Source: Gemmatimonas aurantiaca
GTDB taxonomy: Bacteria; Gemmatimonadota; Gemmatimonadetes; Gemmatimonadales; Gemmatimonadaceae
Direction: 5' to 3'
Assembly: GCF_037190085.1 (NCBI RefSeq)
Contig: NZ_JBBCJO010000002.1
Location: 186,001-250,000, forward strand
Length of the DNA: 64,000 nt
The notes beneath the pieces are model-generated. The model did no database searches. It saw only the letters and a program-made list of their open reading frames with translations, and was not told the origin of the DNA. Position 1 is the first letter of the stretch; every line of letters begins with the position of its first letter. Shown piece by piece: positions 53,586-62,597 of the stretch. The translations under genes and the position numbers were made by a program.

Positions 53586-53680
53586 GTCGAAGCATCAACC
53601 GCTGCGCACCGACCTTCCATTCCGTTTCTCTACGGGCGCCGCTCCGTAGTCTTACCTAGCCGCTTCACGACGTACACCGC

Positions 53681-53699
53681 ATTCCGCACACGTCGGAAT
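53681..53699. terminator. Small hairpin between the PBP gene and hemH
   Basis: ATTCCG and CGGAAT form a 6-bp stem with a 7-nt loop in the 123-nt gap downstream of the penicillin-binding-protein stop. No T-run follows. Too short to be sure of a role. Confidence 0.3.
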
Positions 53700-53708
53700 T
53701 TCTACAAA

Positions 53709-55808
53709 TCAATTCCCGATTGGACCGAGCCGGAAAAGACTCCAGGGCCAGGCCAATGCGCCGGGTTCGGTGCCTTCGAGGAACCACTCGGTGTAGCGCC
53801 GATCCGCGGGGGTGGCGCCGGTGGCAAGCTGCCCTGATGTGCGATCGAGTTCCACCGCCACGATACCCGGCGGCGGAGTCCACACATTGCTGCCGCGCGA
53901 ATCGTATGCCGAGGCGAGAATGTGACCGGCAATGGGAGCCGCCAGCGTTCCACCCGCGGCACCCGGTGCGATCATGGCGGGCTTGTCGAAACCCAACCAG
54001 ACACCGGTCACCAGTTCGGGGGTCATCCCCACGAACCAGACATCGGTGTTGTCATTGGTGGTGCCGGTCTTGCCGGCCACCGGAACCCGCGCCGGAACGA
54101 TACGACGCAGTGCGGTTGCCGTGCCCCGTGTCACCACATCCTGCATCATGTCGCGCACGATGAATGCCACCCGCGGGTCCATGGCGGGACGGGGGGCCGC
54201 GCTCTGTGGCGCGAGGATGGTGCGCCCCGTGCGATCTTCCACGCGTACCATGAAGCGCGGCTCGACGCCCACCCCGCCGTTGTCGAAGGCCGCATAGGCG
54301 GCCACGAAGTCCAGCGGCTGCACCACGCTCGCGCCCAGCGCGCTCGATGGATATGGCGCGATGGGAGAGCGCAGCCCGGCACGCCGCGCCAGCGCGGTCA
54401 CCGAGTCCATGCCCACGGACTGCGCCAGCTGCACCGCGACCGGATTGCGGGATTTGGTCAGGGCTTCGCGAAGGGTGAGCGGCCCGAGAAACGTGTTGTC
54501 GGCGTTGTCGGGCGAATAGATCTGTCCATTCTCGAGACGGAGCCGGAGCGCGGTGTCGGCCACGGTGGCATTGGCCGTGAGACCCTGGGCCACCGCCTGC
54601 GCATACACGAACGCCTTGAAGCTCGAGCCCGGCTGACGATTGCCGTCGACCGCCCGATTGAAAGACGAACGTGCATAGTCGCGTCCGCCCACCAGGGCAC
54701 GTACGTCACCCGTGGCCGGATCGAGCACCACGGCCGCGCCTTCGAGACAGGCAGCCACCCGGGGCGCCTTGCTTCCGCTCTTCGCGGTATCGGCGCCGGC
54801 CCGGCAGCGCTGACCACGGAACCCCGGACGACTCTCGATCTCCTCGATACCGCTGGTGAGCGCAGCCTGGGTCGCGCGCTGCAACGCGAGATCGATGGTG
54901 GTGTGAATGCGATAGCCGCCCTGCATCACCGGCACGCCCGCGCGTTCCGCCTGCACCCGCACCACGTCCACCACCCACGGAGCCGGCTGACGGTTGGTGG
55001 AGACGGTGCGCACCGGTTCCTTCTGCGCCGCGGCGGCCTGCGCCGCCGTGATGTATCCCTGATCGGCCATGAGCGCGAGCACCGTATTGCGCCGCTCCCG
55101 GTTGCGATCGGCGTACCGCACGGGATCGTACAACACCGGACTCTTGGGCATCGACGCCAACGATGCCGCTTCGGCGAGCGTCAGATCGGCCGCACCTTTG
55201 CCAAAATACTGGCGCGCGGCCATCTCGATGCCATACGCGCCACGCCCGAACGAGATCTGATTGAGGAACGCCTCGAGGATCTGCTCCTTGGAATAGTGGC
55301 GTTCCATTTCGCGCGCGGCCTGCTGTTCGCGCAGCTTGCGCGTGGGCGAAAGATCGCGCCGGTCGATCACGTCGGGGTGCATGTTGCCCACCAGGAGCTG
55401 CGTGATGGTGCTGGCACCGCGCAGGCTCCCCTTGGTCACCGCGTCCTTGAGTGCGCCGGCCACGCCCACCAGATCCACGCCGTCGTGCTGATAGAACCGT
55501 TTGTCTTCCACGGCGATGAATGCCTGCCCCACGTACTTCGGCAGCGTGCGCAGTGCCACGCTCACCCGGCGCTCCCGTCCCATCTCGCCCAGCAGTGCGC
55601 CATCACGTGCCAGGACCAGGGTGGCCTGTGGCGGCGTGATGATGCGCCAGGGCTCACCGGTGGACGGCGGAGTCGTCCCCTGAGCCGTACCGGACTGTCC
55701 TCCGGCCTGCGCGCCGACCGGTGACGACGACAGCCCGAGACTGCCGAGCAGCACCATACCGGGCAGGATGGCACCGACAACCGGCATGCGGGAGCGAGAT
55801 CGTGTCAT
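53709..55808 (-). CDS. Class A penicillin-binding protein (PBP1a-like)
   Basis: 699 residues. The N-terminus (MPVVGAILPGMVLLGSLGL) could be a membrane anchor or a signal ending at GAQA. The glycosyltransferase-51 domain (about 70-250) has VEDKRFYQHDGVD with the catalytic Glu and GASTITQLLVGN. The transpeptidase domain (about 350-650) has SxxK as PGSSFKA, SxN as SRN and KTG as KTGTTN. It polymerises and crosslinks peptidoglycan at the outer face of the inner membrane. It is divergent from nadE with only about 80 bp between. Confidence 0.93.
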   Translation of the reverse strand: MTRSRSRMPVVGAILPGMVLLGSLGLSSSPVGAQAGGQSGTAQGTTPPSTGEPWRIITPPQATLVLARDGALLGEMGRERRVSVALRTLPKYVGQAFIAVEDKRFYQHDGVDLVGVAGALKDAVTKGSLRGASTITQLLVGNMHPDVIDRRDLSPTRKLREQQAAREMERHYSKEQILEAFLNQISFGRGAYGIEMAARQYFGKGAADLTLAEAASLASMPKSPVLYDPVRYADRNRERRNTVLALMADQGYITAAQAAAAQKEPVRTVSTNRQPAPWVVDVVRVQAERAGVPVMQGGYRIHTTIDLALQRATQAALTSGIEEIESRPGFRGQRCRAGADTAKSGSKAPRVAACLEGAAVVLDPATGDVRALVGGRDYARSSFNRAVDGNRQPGSSFKAFVYAQAVAQGLTANATVADTALRLRLENGQIYSPDNADNTFLGPLTLREALTKSRNPVAVQLAQSVGMDSVTALARRAGLRSPIAPYPSSALGASVVQPLDFVAAYAAFDNGGVGVEPRFMVRVEDRTGRTILAPQSAAPRPAMDPRVAFIVRDMMQDVVTRGTATALRRIVPARVPVAGKTGTTNDNTDVWFVGMTPELVTGVWLGFDKPAMIAPGAAGGTLAAPIAGHILASAYDSRGSNVWTPPPGIVAVELDRTSGQLATGATPADRRYTEWFLEGTEPGALAWPWSLFRLGPIGN

Positions 55809-55888
55809 GCTTCAATTCTACACACCGGTCCCTCGCCTGGTTCGGCCCGGTCGCCGACGATTCCGCGGAGGCGCGCTAGTATTGGAGC

Positions 55889-57814
55889 ATGCTTGGTGAC
55901 CCGATCCGTCCGCTGACCATCGCCCTGTGTCAATTCGCGCCCCGCAAGGGTGACACGGCCGGCAACCTCGCCAGAATCGGCCGCCTCTGTGCGCAGGCCG
56001 CCGCGCTCGAGCCCAGACCGCAGGTCGTGCATTTTCCCGAAACCGCGCTCTCCGGCTATTTCGTGGAAGGCGGCGTGCGCGAGGTCGCCGTCACCGCCGG
56101 CGTGCTGGCGTACGATCTCGACGAGGCCTACCGCACGGCCTGCATGACCGCCGGACTCGACACCTTCCCCCTGGACGTGGTGATCGGCTTCTACGAGCGC
56201 TGGCGCGATACACTGCACAACAGCGCGGCCTACATCACGATCGGACTCGACGATGGCCCGCCGGTGCTGCGTCACGTGCACCGCAAGAACTTCCTCCCCA
56301 CCTACGGTCTCTTCGACGAGGAGCGTTTTGTCGAACGCGGGACGGACATCCGGGCGTTCGAGACCCCATGGGGACGCGCGGCCCTGCTGGTCTGCGAGGA
56401 CGCCTGGCATTCCGTCAGCGGCACGCTGGCCGCCCTGGACGGCGCACAACTGGTCTTCGTGTCGTCCGCGGCGCCCGCCCGCGGTTCATGGCCACGGGAG
56501 GACGGCGTCCCGGGTCCCTACAGCGCCGCCCGCTGGGAACGCCTCATCCGGGATATCGCCGAGGAGCATGGCGTCTACGCGAGCTTCGTGAATCTCGTGG
56601 GCTCCGAAGGTGGCAAGCGCTTCTTCGGGACCTCGCATCTGGTGGGACCGGGCGGGGATGTGCGCGGACGCGCGCCGGTCTGGGAAGAGAGTTTTGTGTC
56701 GTTCACGATCGATCTCGACGACATCGTCCGCGCGCGGGCCGACAGTCCGTTGCTCAGCGATCTGCGCGTGGCCCTCCCCCATGTGCTCGACAACGTGCGC
56801 CGGGTGACCGAAGGCGTGCCGGCGACGCTGGCGTACGACGGCCCCGAACCCGAGGCCGCCGATCTCCTGCGGCAGGCACGCGGATTCACCACCGGCGAAT
56901 TCCCCGTCCCCACCGAAGCCCTGCAGAAGGCCAACACCATCATCCGGGCGTTGCCGGAGCAGCTTCCGGTGATCCGGCATGGCATGCGTGATCATGGCGG
57001 GCCACCGCCGCTCACCATCGATGCCGAACTCACCGAGGAGTGGCTCACCGGTTTTCTGCGGGAAGAGATGGCGCGTCGTGGTTTCGGCAAAGCCGTCGTC
57101 GGCATCTCCGGTGGAGTCGACTCCGCCGTGACGGCCGCACTCGCCGTGCGCGCGCTCGGCGCGTCCAATGTCATCGGCGTGCGATTGCCCTACCGTACAT
57201 CGAGCAGCGAATCGCTGGACCATGCACAACTCGTGATCGATGCGCTTGGCATCGAATCCCGCACGCTCGATATCTCGCCGGCTGTCGACGGGTATCTCGC
57301 CAATGAGCCCGACGCCGATGGTGGACGCCGCGGCAACGTGATGGCCCGCGTGCGCATGATCGCACTCTTCGATCTGTCCGCGCGGTATCGCGCCCTTCCC
57401 CTGGGCACGGGCAACAAGACCGAGCGGCTCTTCGGGTATTTCACCTGGCACGCCGACGATTCCCCACCGGTGAATCCCATCGGCGATCTGTACAAGACCC
57501 AGGTGTGGGCCCTCGCACGGCATCTGGGAGTGCCGTCCATCGTGGTCACCAAAGCCCCCACCGCGGATCTCATCGTGGGGCAGACCGACGAAGGGGACCT
57601 CGGTATTTCCTATCCCCGCGCCGACGAGATTCTGAACGGATTGCTGCACGGCTATTCCGACGAGGCCATGCACGCACGCGGTTTCGGCGCCGAGGAGTTG
57701 GCCATCGTGTCCCGGCGTCTGAACAGCACGCACTGGAAGCGCCGCCCGCCGGCCACCGCGCTGGTCAGTCAGTCGGGGATCGGCGAGTCGTATCTGCGAC
57801 CGGTGGACTACTAG
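55889..57814 (+). CDS. nadE: Glutamine-dependent NAD+ synthetase
   Basis: 641 residues. The N-terminal nitrilase-type amidase (about 1-290) has the triad E51 (FPETALSGY), K133 (RKNFLP) and C169 (LLVCEDAWH), so it releases ammonia from glutamine. The C-terminal ATP-pyrophosphatase domain (about 370-641) has the P-loop SGGVDSA. It converts deamido-NAD to NAD in the cytoplasm. TTGGAG precedes the ATG. The response-regulator gene starts only 16 nt downstream, which suggests one transcript. Confidence 0.94.
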   Translation: MLGDPIRPLTIALCQFAPRKGDTAGNLARIGRLCAQAAALEPRPQVVHFPETALSGYFVEGGVREVAVTAGVLAYDLDEAYRTACMTAGLDTFPLDVVIGFYERWRDTLHNSAAYITIGLDDGPPVLRHVHRKNFLPTYGLFDEERFVERGTDIRAFETPWGRAALLVCEDAWHSVSGTLAALDGAQLVFVSSAAPARGSWPREDGVPGPYSAARWERLIRDIAEEHGVYASFVNLVGSEGGKRFFGTSHLVGPGGDVRGRAPVWEESFVSFTIDLDDIVRARADSPLLSDLRVALPHVLDNVRRVTEGVPATLAYDGPEPEAADLLRQARGFTTGEFPVPTEALQKANTIIRALPEQLPVIRHGMRDHGGPPPLTIDAELTEEWLTGFLREEMARRGFGKAVVGISGGVDSAVTAALAVRALGASNVIGVRLPYRTSSSESLDHAQLVIDALGIESRTLDISPAVDGYLANEPDADGGRRGNVMARVRMIALFDLSARYRALPLGTGNKTERLFGYFTWHADDSPPVNPIGDLYKTQVWALARHLGVPSIVVTKAPTADLIVGQTDEGDLGISYPRADEILNGLLHGYSDEAMHARGFGAEELAIVSRRLNSTHWKRRPPATALVSQSGIGESYLRPVDY

Positions 57815-57830
57815 TCAATCGCCCTGTCCC

Positions 57831-58556
57831 ATGACCGATGTCCGGCTGCATCTGCTGATCATCGAGGACGACGAGCATGTCCGTCGGGCTCTGCGCGAAG
57901 CGCTGCAGGAGTACGCGGCGGACGTGAGTGAGGCGGCCACGGCGCGGGAAGGCCTCGCCATGGCCTCCCGTCAGGCACTCGATGCCATCATTCTCGATCT
58001 CGGATTGCCCGACATGCCCGGGCTCGATCTGTGCCGTTCGTTGCGGGCTTTCACCCAGGTGCCGGTGCTGGTGCTCTCCGCGATGCACGACGAACCCACC
58101 AAGGTGGCCCTGCTGAATGCGGGTGCCGACGACTACATCACCAAACCGTTCTCCAGTCCGGAGCTGGTGGCCCGCATCCGGGCCCATGTGCGTCGTTTCA
58201 CCGATCGACGCAACGGCACCTCACCCGTACGATTGCGACTCGGCGACGTGGAACTCGATCTGCAGCAACGCCTGGCCACGCGCGCCGGGCATCCGCTGCG
58301 ACTCACTCCGACGGAATGGACGCTGCTGCGGGTTCTCGTGACCCAGCGGGGGCGTACCATGACTCACCGCCAGCTCTTCCTGGCGGTGTGGAACCGCGAG
58401 TATGGCGATGCGAGTCTCCATCTGCGCGTGCATCTCACCCATCTGCGCCGGAAGATCGAAGCCAATCCGGCCGAACCCCGCTACATCGTCACCGATCCCG
58501 GTGTGGGCTATCGCTTCGAATGGCCGGATCCCGCATCGTCCACCACATCGCCGTGA
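57831..58556 (+). CDS. OmpR/PhoB-family response regulator, KdpE-like
   Basis: 241 residues. The receiver domain has the acidic pocket IIEDDEH, the phospho-acceptor Asp in ILDLGLPDMPG, the Thr/Ser equivalent in VLSAMHD and the Lys in TKPF. The winged-helix DNA-binding domain (about 130-230) has LTPTEWTLLRVLV and IVTDPGVGYRF. The family is closest to KdpE. It is 9 nt upstream of a KdpD-like kinase. No kdp potassium-pump genes are in the window, so its target is open; see the 11-bp repeats downstream of the kinase. Confidence 0.9.
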   Translation: MTDVRLHLLIIEDDEHVRRALREALQEYAADVSEAATAREGLAMASRQALDAIILDLGLPDMPGLDLCRSLRAFTQVPVLVLSAMHDEPTKVALLNAGADDYITKPFSSPELVARIRAHVRRFTDRRNGTSPVRLRLGDVELDLQQRLATRAGHPLRLTPTEWTLLRVLVTQRGRTMTHRQLFLAVWNREYGDASLHLRVHLTHLRRKIEANPAEPRYIVTDPGVGYRFEWPDPASSTTSP

Positions 58557-58565
58557 GCGGCGGTC

Positions 58566-59738
58566 ATGCGCGCTGAACGGTCGACGCGATCACGCGGGCG
58601 GGCTTTTGCATTGTGGCTGGCCTGGGTCGCGGCGCTGGCGCTGCTCGTGGCCCTGCTGGTTCCCTCACGCGAGCAGATCGAGCAGACGCACGCGGCATTG
58701 ATGATGCTGCTCATCGTGCTCGGTGCCAGCGCCACGCTGGGTTTCGCCGCGGGCGTGAGCATCGCGCTGCTGGCGTTCGCCCTGCTGAGTTACTACTTCG
58801 AATTCCCGCTCGACACCCTCGACGTACCCAAGGGTGTCGACCTGATCGAACTCACGTCGTTTCTCATCGTGGCCGTGGTCGCGGCGCGATTGCTCACCAT
58901 CGCGCGGGCCCGCGCCACCCTTGCCGAGACCCGGGCCCGTGAGATCGAACGCCTGGCCGTCGAACGCACGGCGCTGGCGACGCAGGCGGCGCAGGCCGAA
59001 GGGCTGGCGGAAGCCAATCGCATGAAGGATGCGTTGCTGGCCGCCGTCTCCCACGATCTGCACACACCCCTGACCACGATTCGCGCGCTGGCCGGTCGTC
59101 GCTCGGTGTCGGACGACACCGACTGGGCGCTGGTGCAGCAGGAAACCGACCGTCTGTCGCATCTCGTGCGGGAACTCCTCGACTATTCCCGCATTCGTGG
59201 CGGAGCGCTTCCCGTTCACATCGAGACCTATCCGGCCGAGGATCTGGTCGGCGCCGTCGTGCGTGAATGCACCGACCGCCTGAGCACCCACACGCTGCAC
59301 TCGTCCGTGCCCATGACGGGGCCGGTGCTGGCGGGCGCGTTCGATCTCGTGCTGAGCAAACGCGTGCTGGTCAATCTGGTGGAGAACGCTGCCAAGTACG
59401 GCACGGCCCACACCACCATCGAACTGCACGTGGACCGCGCATCCGACATGCTGCGATTCACCGTGCAGAACCAGGGGCCGGCCATTGCCGACGTCGACCG
59501 GGATCGCATCTTCGAGCCCTTCACCCGCGCGGGCAGTGCACTGACGCAGTCGCGCATTCCGGGCGTCGGTCTCGGGTTGGCGATCGCCCGCGCGCTCACC
59601 GAGGCGCAGGGCGGCACGCTCGAGTTGCAACACAACGATCCCGACATCACCCGATTCGTGCTGTCACTGCCGGCGCGGGACTGGTCCGATGCCGCGCCGG
59701 ATGCGGATCAGGATTCCATCACGCCGCGCACATCCTGA
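58566..59738 (+). CDS. Sensor histidine kinase with KdpD-type membrane domain
   Basis: 390 residues. About four membrane helices (about 12-110) with the DUF4118 pattern of KdpD (LLSYYFEFPLDTLDVPKG) are followed by a coiled linker, a HisKA domain with VSHDLHTPLTTIRA and a HATPase domain with LVNLVENAAKYG, DRIFEPF and GVGLGLAIA. The large cytoplasmic N-terminal KdpD and Usp domains of the full protein are absent, so potassium sensing as in E. coli cannot be assumed. It should phosphorylate the regulator encoded just upstream. Confidence 0.9.
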   Translation: MRAERSTRSRGRAFALWLAWVAALALLVALLVPSREQIEQTHAALMMLLIVLGASATLGFAAGVSIALLAFALLSYYFEFPLDTLDVPKGVDLIELTSFLIVAVVAARLLTIARARATLAETRAREIERLAVERTALATQAAQAEGLAEANRMKDALLAAVSHDLHTPLTTIRALAGRRSVSDDTDWALVQQETDRLSHLVRELLDYSRIRGGALPVHIETYPAEDLVGAVVRECTDRLSTHTLHSSVPMTGPVLAGAFDLVLSKRVLVNLVENAAKYGTAHTTIELHVDRASDMLRFTVQNQGPAIADVDRDRIFEPFTRAGSALTQSRIPGVGLGLAIARALTEAQGGTLELQHNDPDITRFVLSLPARDWSDAAPDADQDSITPRTS

Positions 59739-59775
59739 CCGCCATCCTGTCGTATGCGGCGTGTGGTACGACACG

Positions 59776-59808
59776 ACCTTAGCAGGACCTTAGCAAAACC
59801 TTGGCGCG
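59776..59808. promoter_or_regulatory. Three tandem 11-bp repeats, candidate response-regulator box
   Basis: ACCTTAGCAGG, ACCTTAGCAAA and ACCTTGGCGCG follow each other with an exact 11-bp period in the 233-bp gap between the kinase gene and the P-II-like gene. OmpR/PhoB-family regulators bind head-to-tail repeats with about this period. The nearest such regulator is encoded 1.2 kb upstream. A smaller inverted repeat, CGAAC-GTG-GTTCG, lies at 59934-59946, 26 nt before the P-II-like start. No clear -10 hexamer was found. Confidence 0.55.
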
Positions 59809-59971
59809 CTCCGGATTCCGGTTGGCGTCTCGCGGCCAGCTGCCGCGCAAAGGGGCGGCAGAACGACACGGCATAGCACAACATTAGCGGCGACACGCAC
59901 AGAAGTGGCGCGGCATTCGGATACCATGTGAAGCGAACGTGGTTCGTTTCCCGAGGCTCCGCGCCCTTCCC

Positions 59972-60274
59972 ATGCATCTGCATTCACTTCGTCTCGTCCG
60001 CATCGTCGCCGACCATACGGTCGTCGACGAGATCGCCGCGCTACTTGCCGCCACGGGCGCCCATACCTGCGTCTACGGTCAGGTCACCCGCGCGCCCGAC
60101 ACCGAAACACCGGAGGCGGCGCTCCGGGAATGGCTGGTCCTCATCGAGGCCCTGGTGTCTCCATCCGATGCCGAAGCCATCCTGCGCGTCGTGCACGATG
60201 AACTCCAGCCACGGCACGCGATCATCGCCTATGCCGTGGAGGCGTACGCGTTCCTGCGGGAGCAGCGGCTGTGA
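59972..60274 (+). CDS. P-II-like protein associated with metal efflux
   Basis: 100 residues from ATG 59972; an upstream GTG at 59939 would add 11. The pattern LRLVRIVADHTVVDEIAALL, a central beta region and WLVLIEALVSPSDAEAILRVV resemble the ferredoxin-like fold of P-II-related proteins that sit beside Czc-type efflux genes. The T-loop Tyr of GlnB is not recognisable, so nitrogen signalling is not implied. A metal- or ligand-binding role for the pump is the family expectation. Its stop overlaps the next gene as GTGA. Confidence 0.6.
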   Translation: MHLHSLRLVRIVADHTVVDEIAALLAATGAHTCVYGQVTRAPDTETPEAALREWLVLIEALVSPSDAEAILRVVHDELQPRHAIIAYAVEAYAFLREQRL

Positions 60275-61575
60275 TCCTGCATCGGCGTATCCGGAACGCG
60301 CTGGGCCTCCCGCTGGGTCGCCTGGCCGTCGTGGTATGGTTGGCCGGCCCTTCGTCGTTGCGCGCACAACAGACCGTGCCGACGGGCGACACCATCCGAC
60401 TGCGCCGCAGTGATCTGCCCGAATTCGTGCGGCGCCACAACCCGGCCCTGCGCAGCGCGCGTTTTGAAACGGCGTTGGCCGCGGGTGATGTGACCACCGC
60501 GCGACTGCGCCAGAATCCGCAGCTCGAAGTCATGGCCGACGTGCTGCCGCTCGGTGGCGGAGAGACCTCACCCAACAGCCGTCAATACGGCATCCAGCTG
60601 GCCTTCCCCATCGAACGAGGCAACAAGCGGGCCCTGCGCACCGACGTGGCCTCGCGCACGCGCCTGCTCACCGAGCAGCGCGCCACCGATGTGTTCCAGC
60701 AGCAGCTCGGCGATGTCGACATGGCCTGGACGGACCTGCTGGCCAGTCTCGCGGCTGAACGCATTGCCGCTGCCACGCTCGAAGGATATCAACGCCTGGT
60801 CGAGGTGAGTCGGGTGCGTCTCGAAGGTCGTCAGATCTCCGCTGCCGAATTCGCCCGCATCGCCGTGGAACGTGGCCGCGCGGCGGTGGCGCTCGAAGAT
60901 CAGCGGATCGAAACGACCGAATCGCGGGCCCTCGTCGCCCGTCTGCTGGGCATCAGCGGTCTGCTGGTGCCGGTCGACACCCTGACACCGATGCTCTCAC
61001 CGACGCTCACCGCCGATTCACTCGTGACGCTGGCGCTGATGCAGCGCGCCGATGTGCGCGCCGCCCGGCAGAACATCGAGGTGGCCCTCGCCGATCAGCG
61101 TCTGCAGGAGGCGATGGCCCGTCCCGATCTGTCACTGGCCTTCGAATACAGCATGCAGCAGCGCATCCCCTTGTACGGCGCGACGGTGAACATGCCGTTG
61201 CCACGGTACAACCGCAATCAGGGGGAACGGGAAAAGGCCGCCGTGCGCCTGGCGCAGGCCCGCGACGAACTCGAACGCATCGAACGCGAAGTGCGCGGCG
61301 ATCTGCGGCGCGTACTCGCCGTGGTGGAATCCCGTCTCGCGGCGCTGTCGCGGTTCGGCGATGGCGAGGACGGCATGCTGCAACGCTCGCTGGCCGCGCG
61401 AACGGCTGCGGAGTTCGCCTACCGCAACGGCGCAACCTCACTCGTCGAACTGCTCGATGCGGAACGCAGCTACGACGAGGTCCGCCGCGCGCACACCGAT
61501 GCCATCGCCGCTCTGAACAAGAGCCTGATCCATCTGCAATTCATCGCCGGCCTCTCTCCCGTCCCGCCATCATGA
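60271..61575 (+). CDS. TolC-family outer-membrane efflux protein, CzcC-like
   Basis: 434 residues from GTG 60271, overlapping the stop of the P-II-like gene. A signal peptide ends near SLRAQQ. Two long helical hairpins of the TolC fold follow (about 40-220 and 240-430), with conserved LRQNPQLEV and FAYRNGATSLVELLDAERSY. It is the outer-membrane channel of a CzcCBA-type pump. It is coupled to the adaptor gene by overlap. Confidence 0.9.
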   Translation: MILHRRIRNALGLPLGRLAVVVWLAGPSSLRAQQTVPTGDTIRLRRSDLPEFVRRHNPALRSARFETALAAGDVTTARLRQNPQLEVMADVLPLGGGETSPNSRQYGIQLAFPIERGNKRALRTDVASRTRLLTEQRATDVFQQQLGDVDMAWTDLLASLAAERIAAATLEGYQRLVEVSRVRLEGRQISAAEFARIAVERGRAAVALEDQRIETTESRALVARLLGISGLLVPVDTLTPMLSPTLTADSLVTLALMQRADVRAARQNIEVALADQRLQEAMARPDLSLAFEYSMQQRIPLYGATVNMPLPRYNRNQGEREKAAVRLAQARDELERIEREVRGDLRRVLAVVESRLAALSRFGDGEDGMLQRSLAARTAAEFAYRNGATSLVELLDAERSYDEVRRAHTDAIAALNKSLIHLQFIAGLSPVPPS

Positions 61576-62594
61576 TGTCGTTCATCCGCCTTCCGTCCAC
61601 GCACCCTGCTCCTCAGGCGCGGTGGGCGCGCCGCTCCTACCGTTGCGCACTCGCGTTGCTCCTGGTGAGTCACACGGCCTGTGTGTTCGTCGATCCGCCG
61701 GCCGTCACGCCGACCGAGGAAACACCCGCCGGTTCCGCGGCCGACACGAACACGCGTCATGTCGTCCTCGATTCCGCGCGCGCGCAGCGGTTCGATCTCG
61801 CCGAATCCCGGCGACACACGTTCGCGGTGAGCCAGCGGCTGCCGGGACGGGTCGTTGCCACCGCCGTGGCGGTGCGGGATCTGGCCACGCCACTGCTGAT
61901 CTTCGAGACGCCGGACCTGTCACAGGCCTACGCGGAGTATCTCCGCGCGCACACCGAGCTCGCCCGCACCCGTCGTGTCGCCGAGCGACTGCTGGCGTTG
62001 TCGCGCAATGGCGCGGCCGCGGGCAAGGACGTCGACGATGCCGAAGTGGATGCATTGCAGGCCGAGTCGCACGTGCGCGAGAGTGAAGCCCGTCTGCGCG
62101 AAGCCGGACTCGATCCCACGATTCTCGCGCGTCTGGGGCCGGGCGCCGCGCTGGTGAGCGCCGATCTGCCCGAAGCCCGCATCGGTCTGGTACGGGTGGG
62201 CGCCGTGGCTCTCGTCGACCTCACGTCGTTCCCCGATGAACCGCAGCGCGGCCGTGTGGTGTCGGTAAGCGATGCCATCGATCCGCAGACCCGCACGGCG
62301 CGGGTGGCGATCAGCGTGGGCCAGCCGGGTGGGGTGCGGCCCGGCATGTTCGCATCCGTGCTGGTGGAGCAGCGGGCGGCGCAGGCCGTGGCGATTCCCC
62401 GGTCGGCGGTGGTGCAGGCCGACGCGCGCACATTCGCCTTCGTGCGCACCGCCGCCGGCACCTTCGAACGCCGCGAACTCACTCTCGGCCCCGATGATGG
62501 CACTCTGGTTGCCGTCCTGCGGGGCATCGGGCCGGGTGAGCAGGTCGTGACGTCGAACGTCATGCTGCTCAAAGGCCTCTCGTTCGGATATTGA
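61572..62594 (+). CDS. RND efflux periplasmic adaptor, CzcB-like, lipoyl halves apparently missing
   Basis: 340 residues. A signal with a lipobox-like SHTAC (Cys at 37) suggests a lipoprotein. RLPGRV (about 89-94) opens the adaptor fold, the helical hairpin runs at about 112-185, and ADLPEARIGLVRVG (about 197-210), RPGMFASVLVE and the C-terminal membrane-proximal part match the family. Between VAVRDLA and TPLLIFETPDL, and between LGPG and ALVSADLPE, the segments that normally form the two lipoyl halves are absent. Both junctions are in frame, and the protein is shorter than typical adaptors. Overlaps the CzcC-like gene by 4 nt. Confidence 0.82.
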   Translation: MMSFIRLPSTHPAPQARWARRSYRCALALLLVSHTACVFVDPPAVTPTEETPAGSAADTNTRHVVLDSARAQRFDLAESRRHTFAVSQRLPGRVVATAVAVRDLATPLLIFETPDLSQAYAEYLRAHTELARTRRVAERLLALSRNGAAAGKDVDDAEVDALQAESHVRESEARLREAGLDPTILARLGPGAALVSADLPEARIGLVRVGAVALVDLTSFPDEPQRGRVVSVSDAIDPQTRTARVAISVGQPGGVRPGMFASVLVEQRAAQAVAIPRSAVVQADARTFAFVRTAAGTFERRELTLGPDDGTLVAVLRGIGPGEQVVTSNVMLLKGLSFGY

Positions 62595-62597
62595 CGC

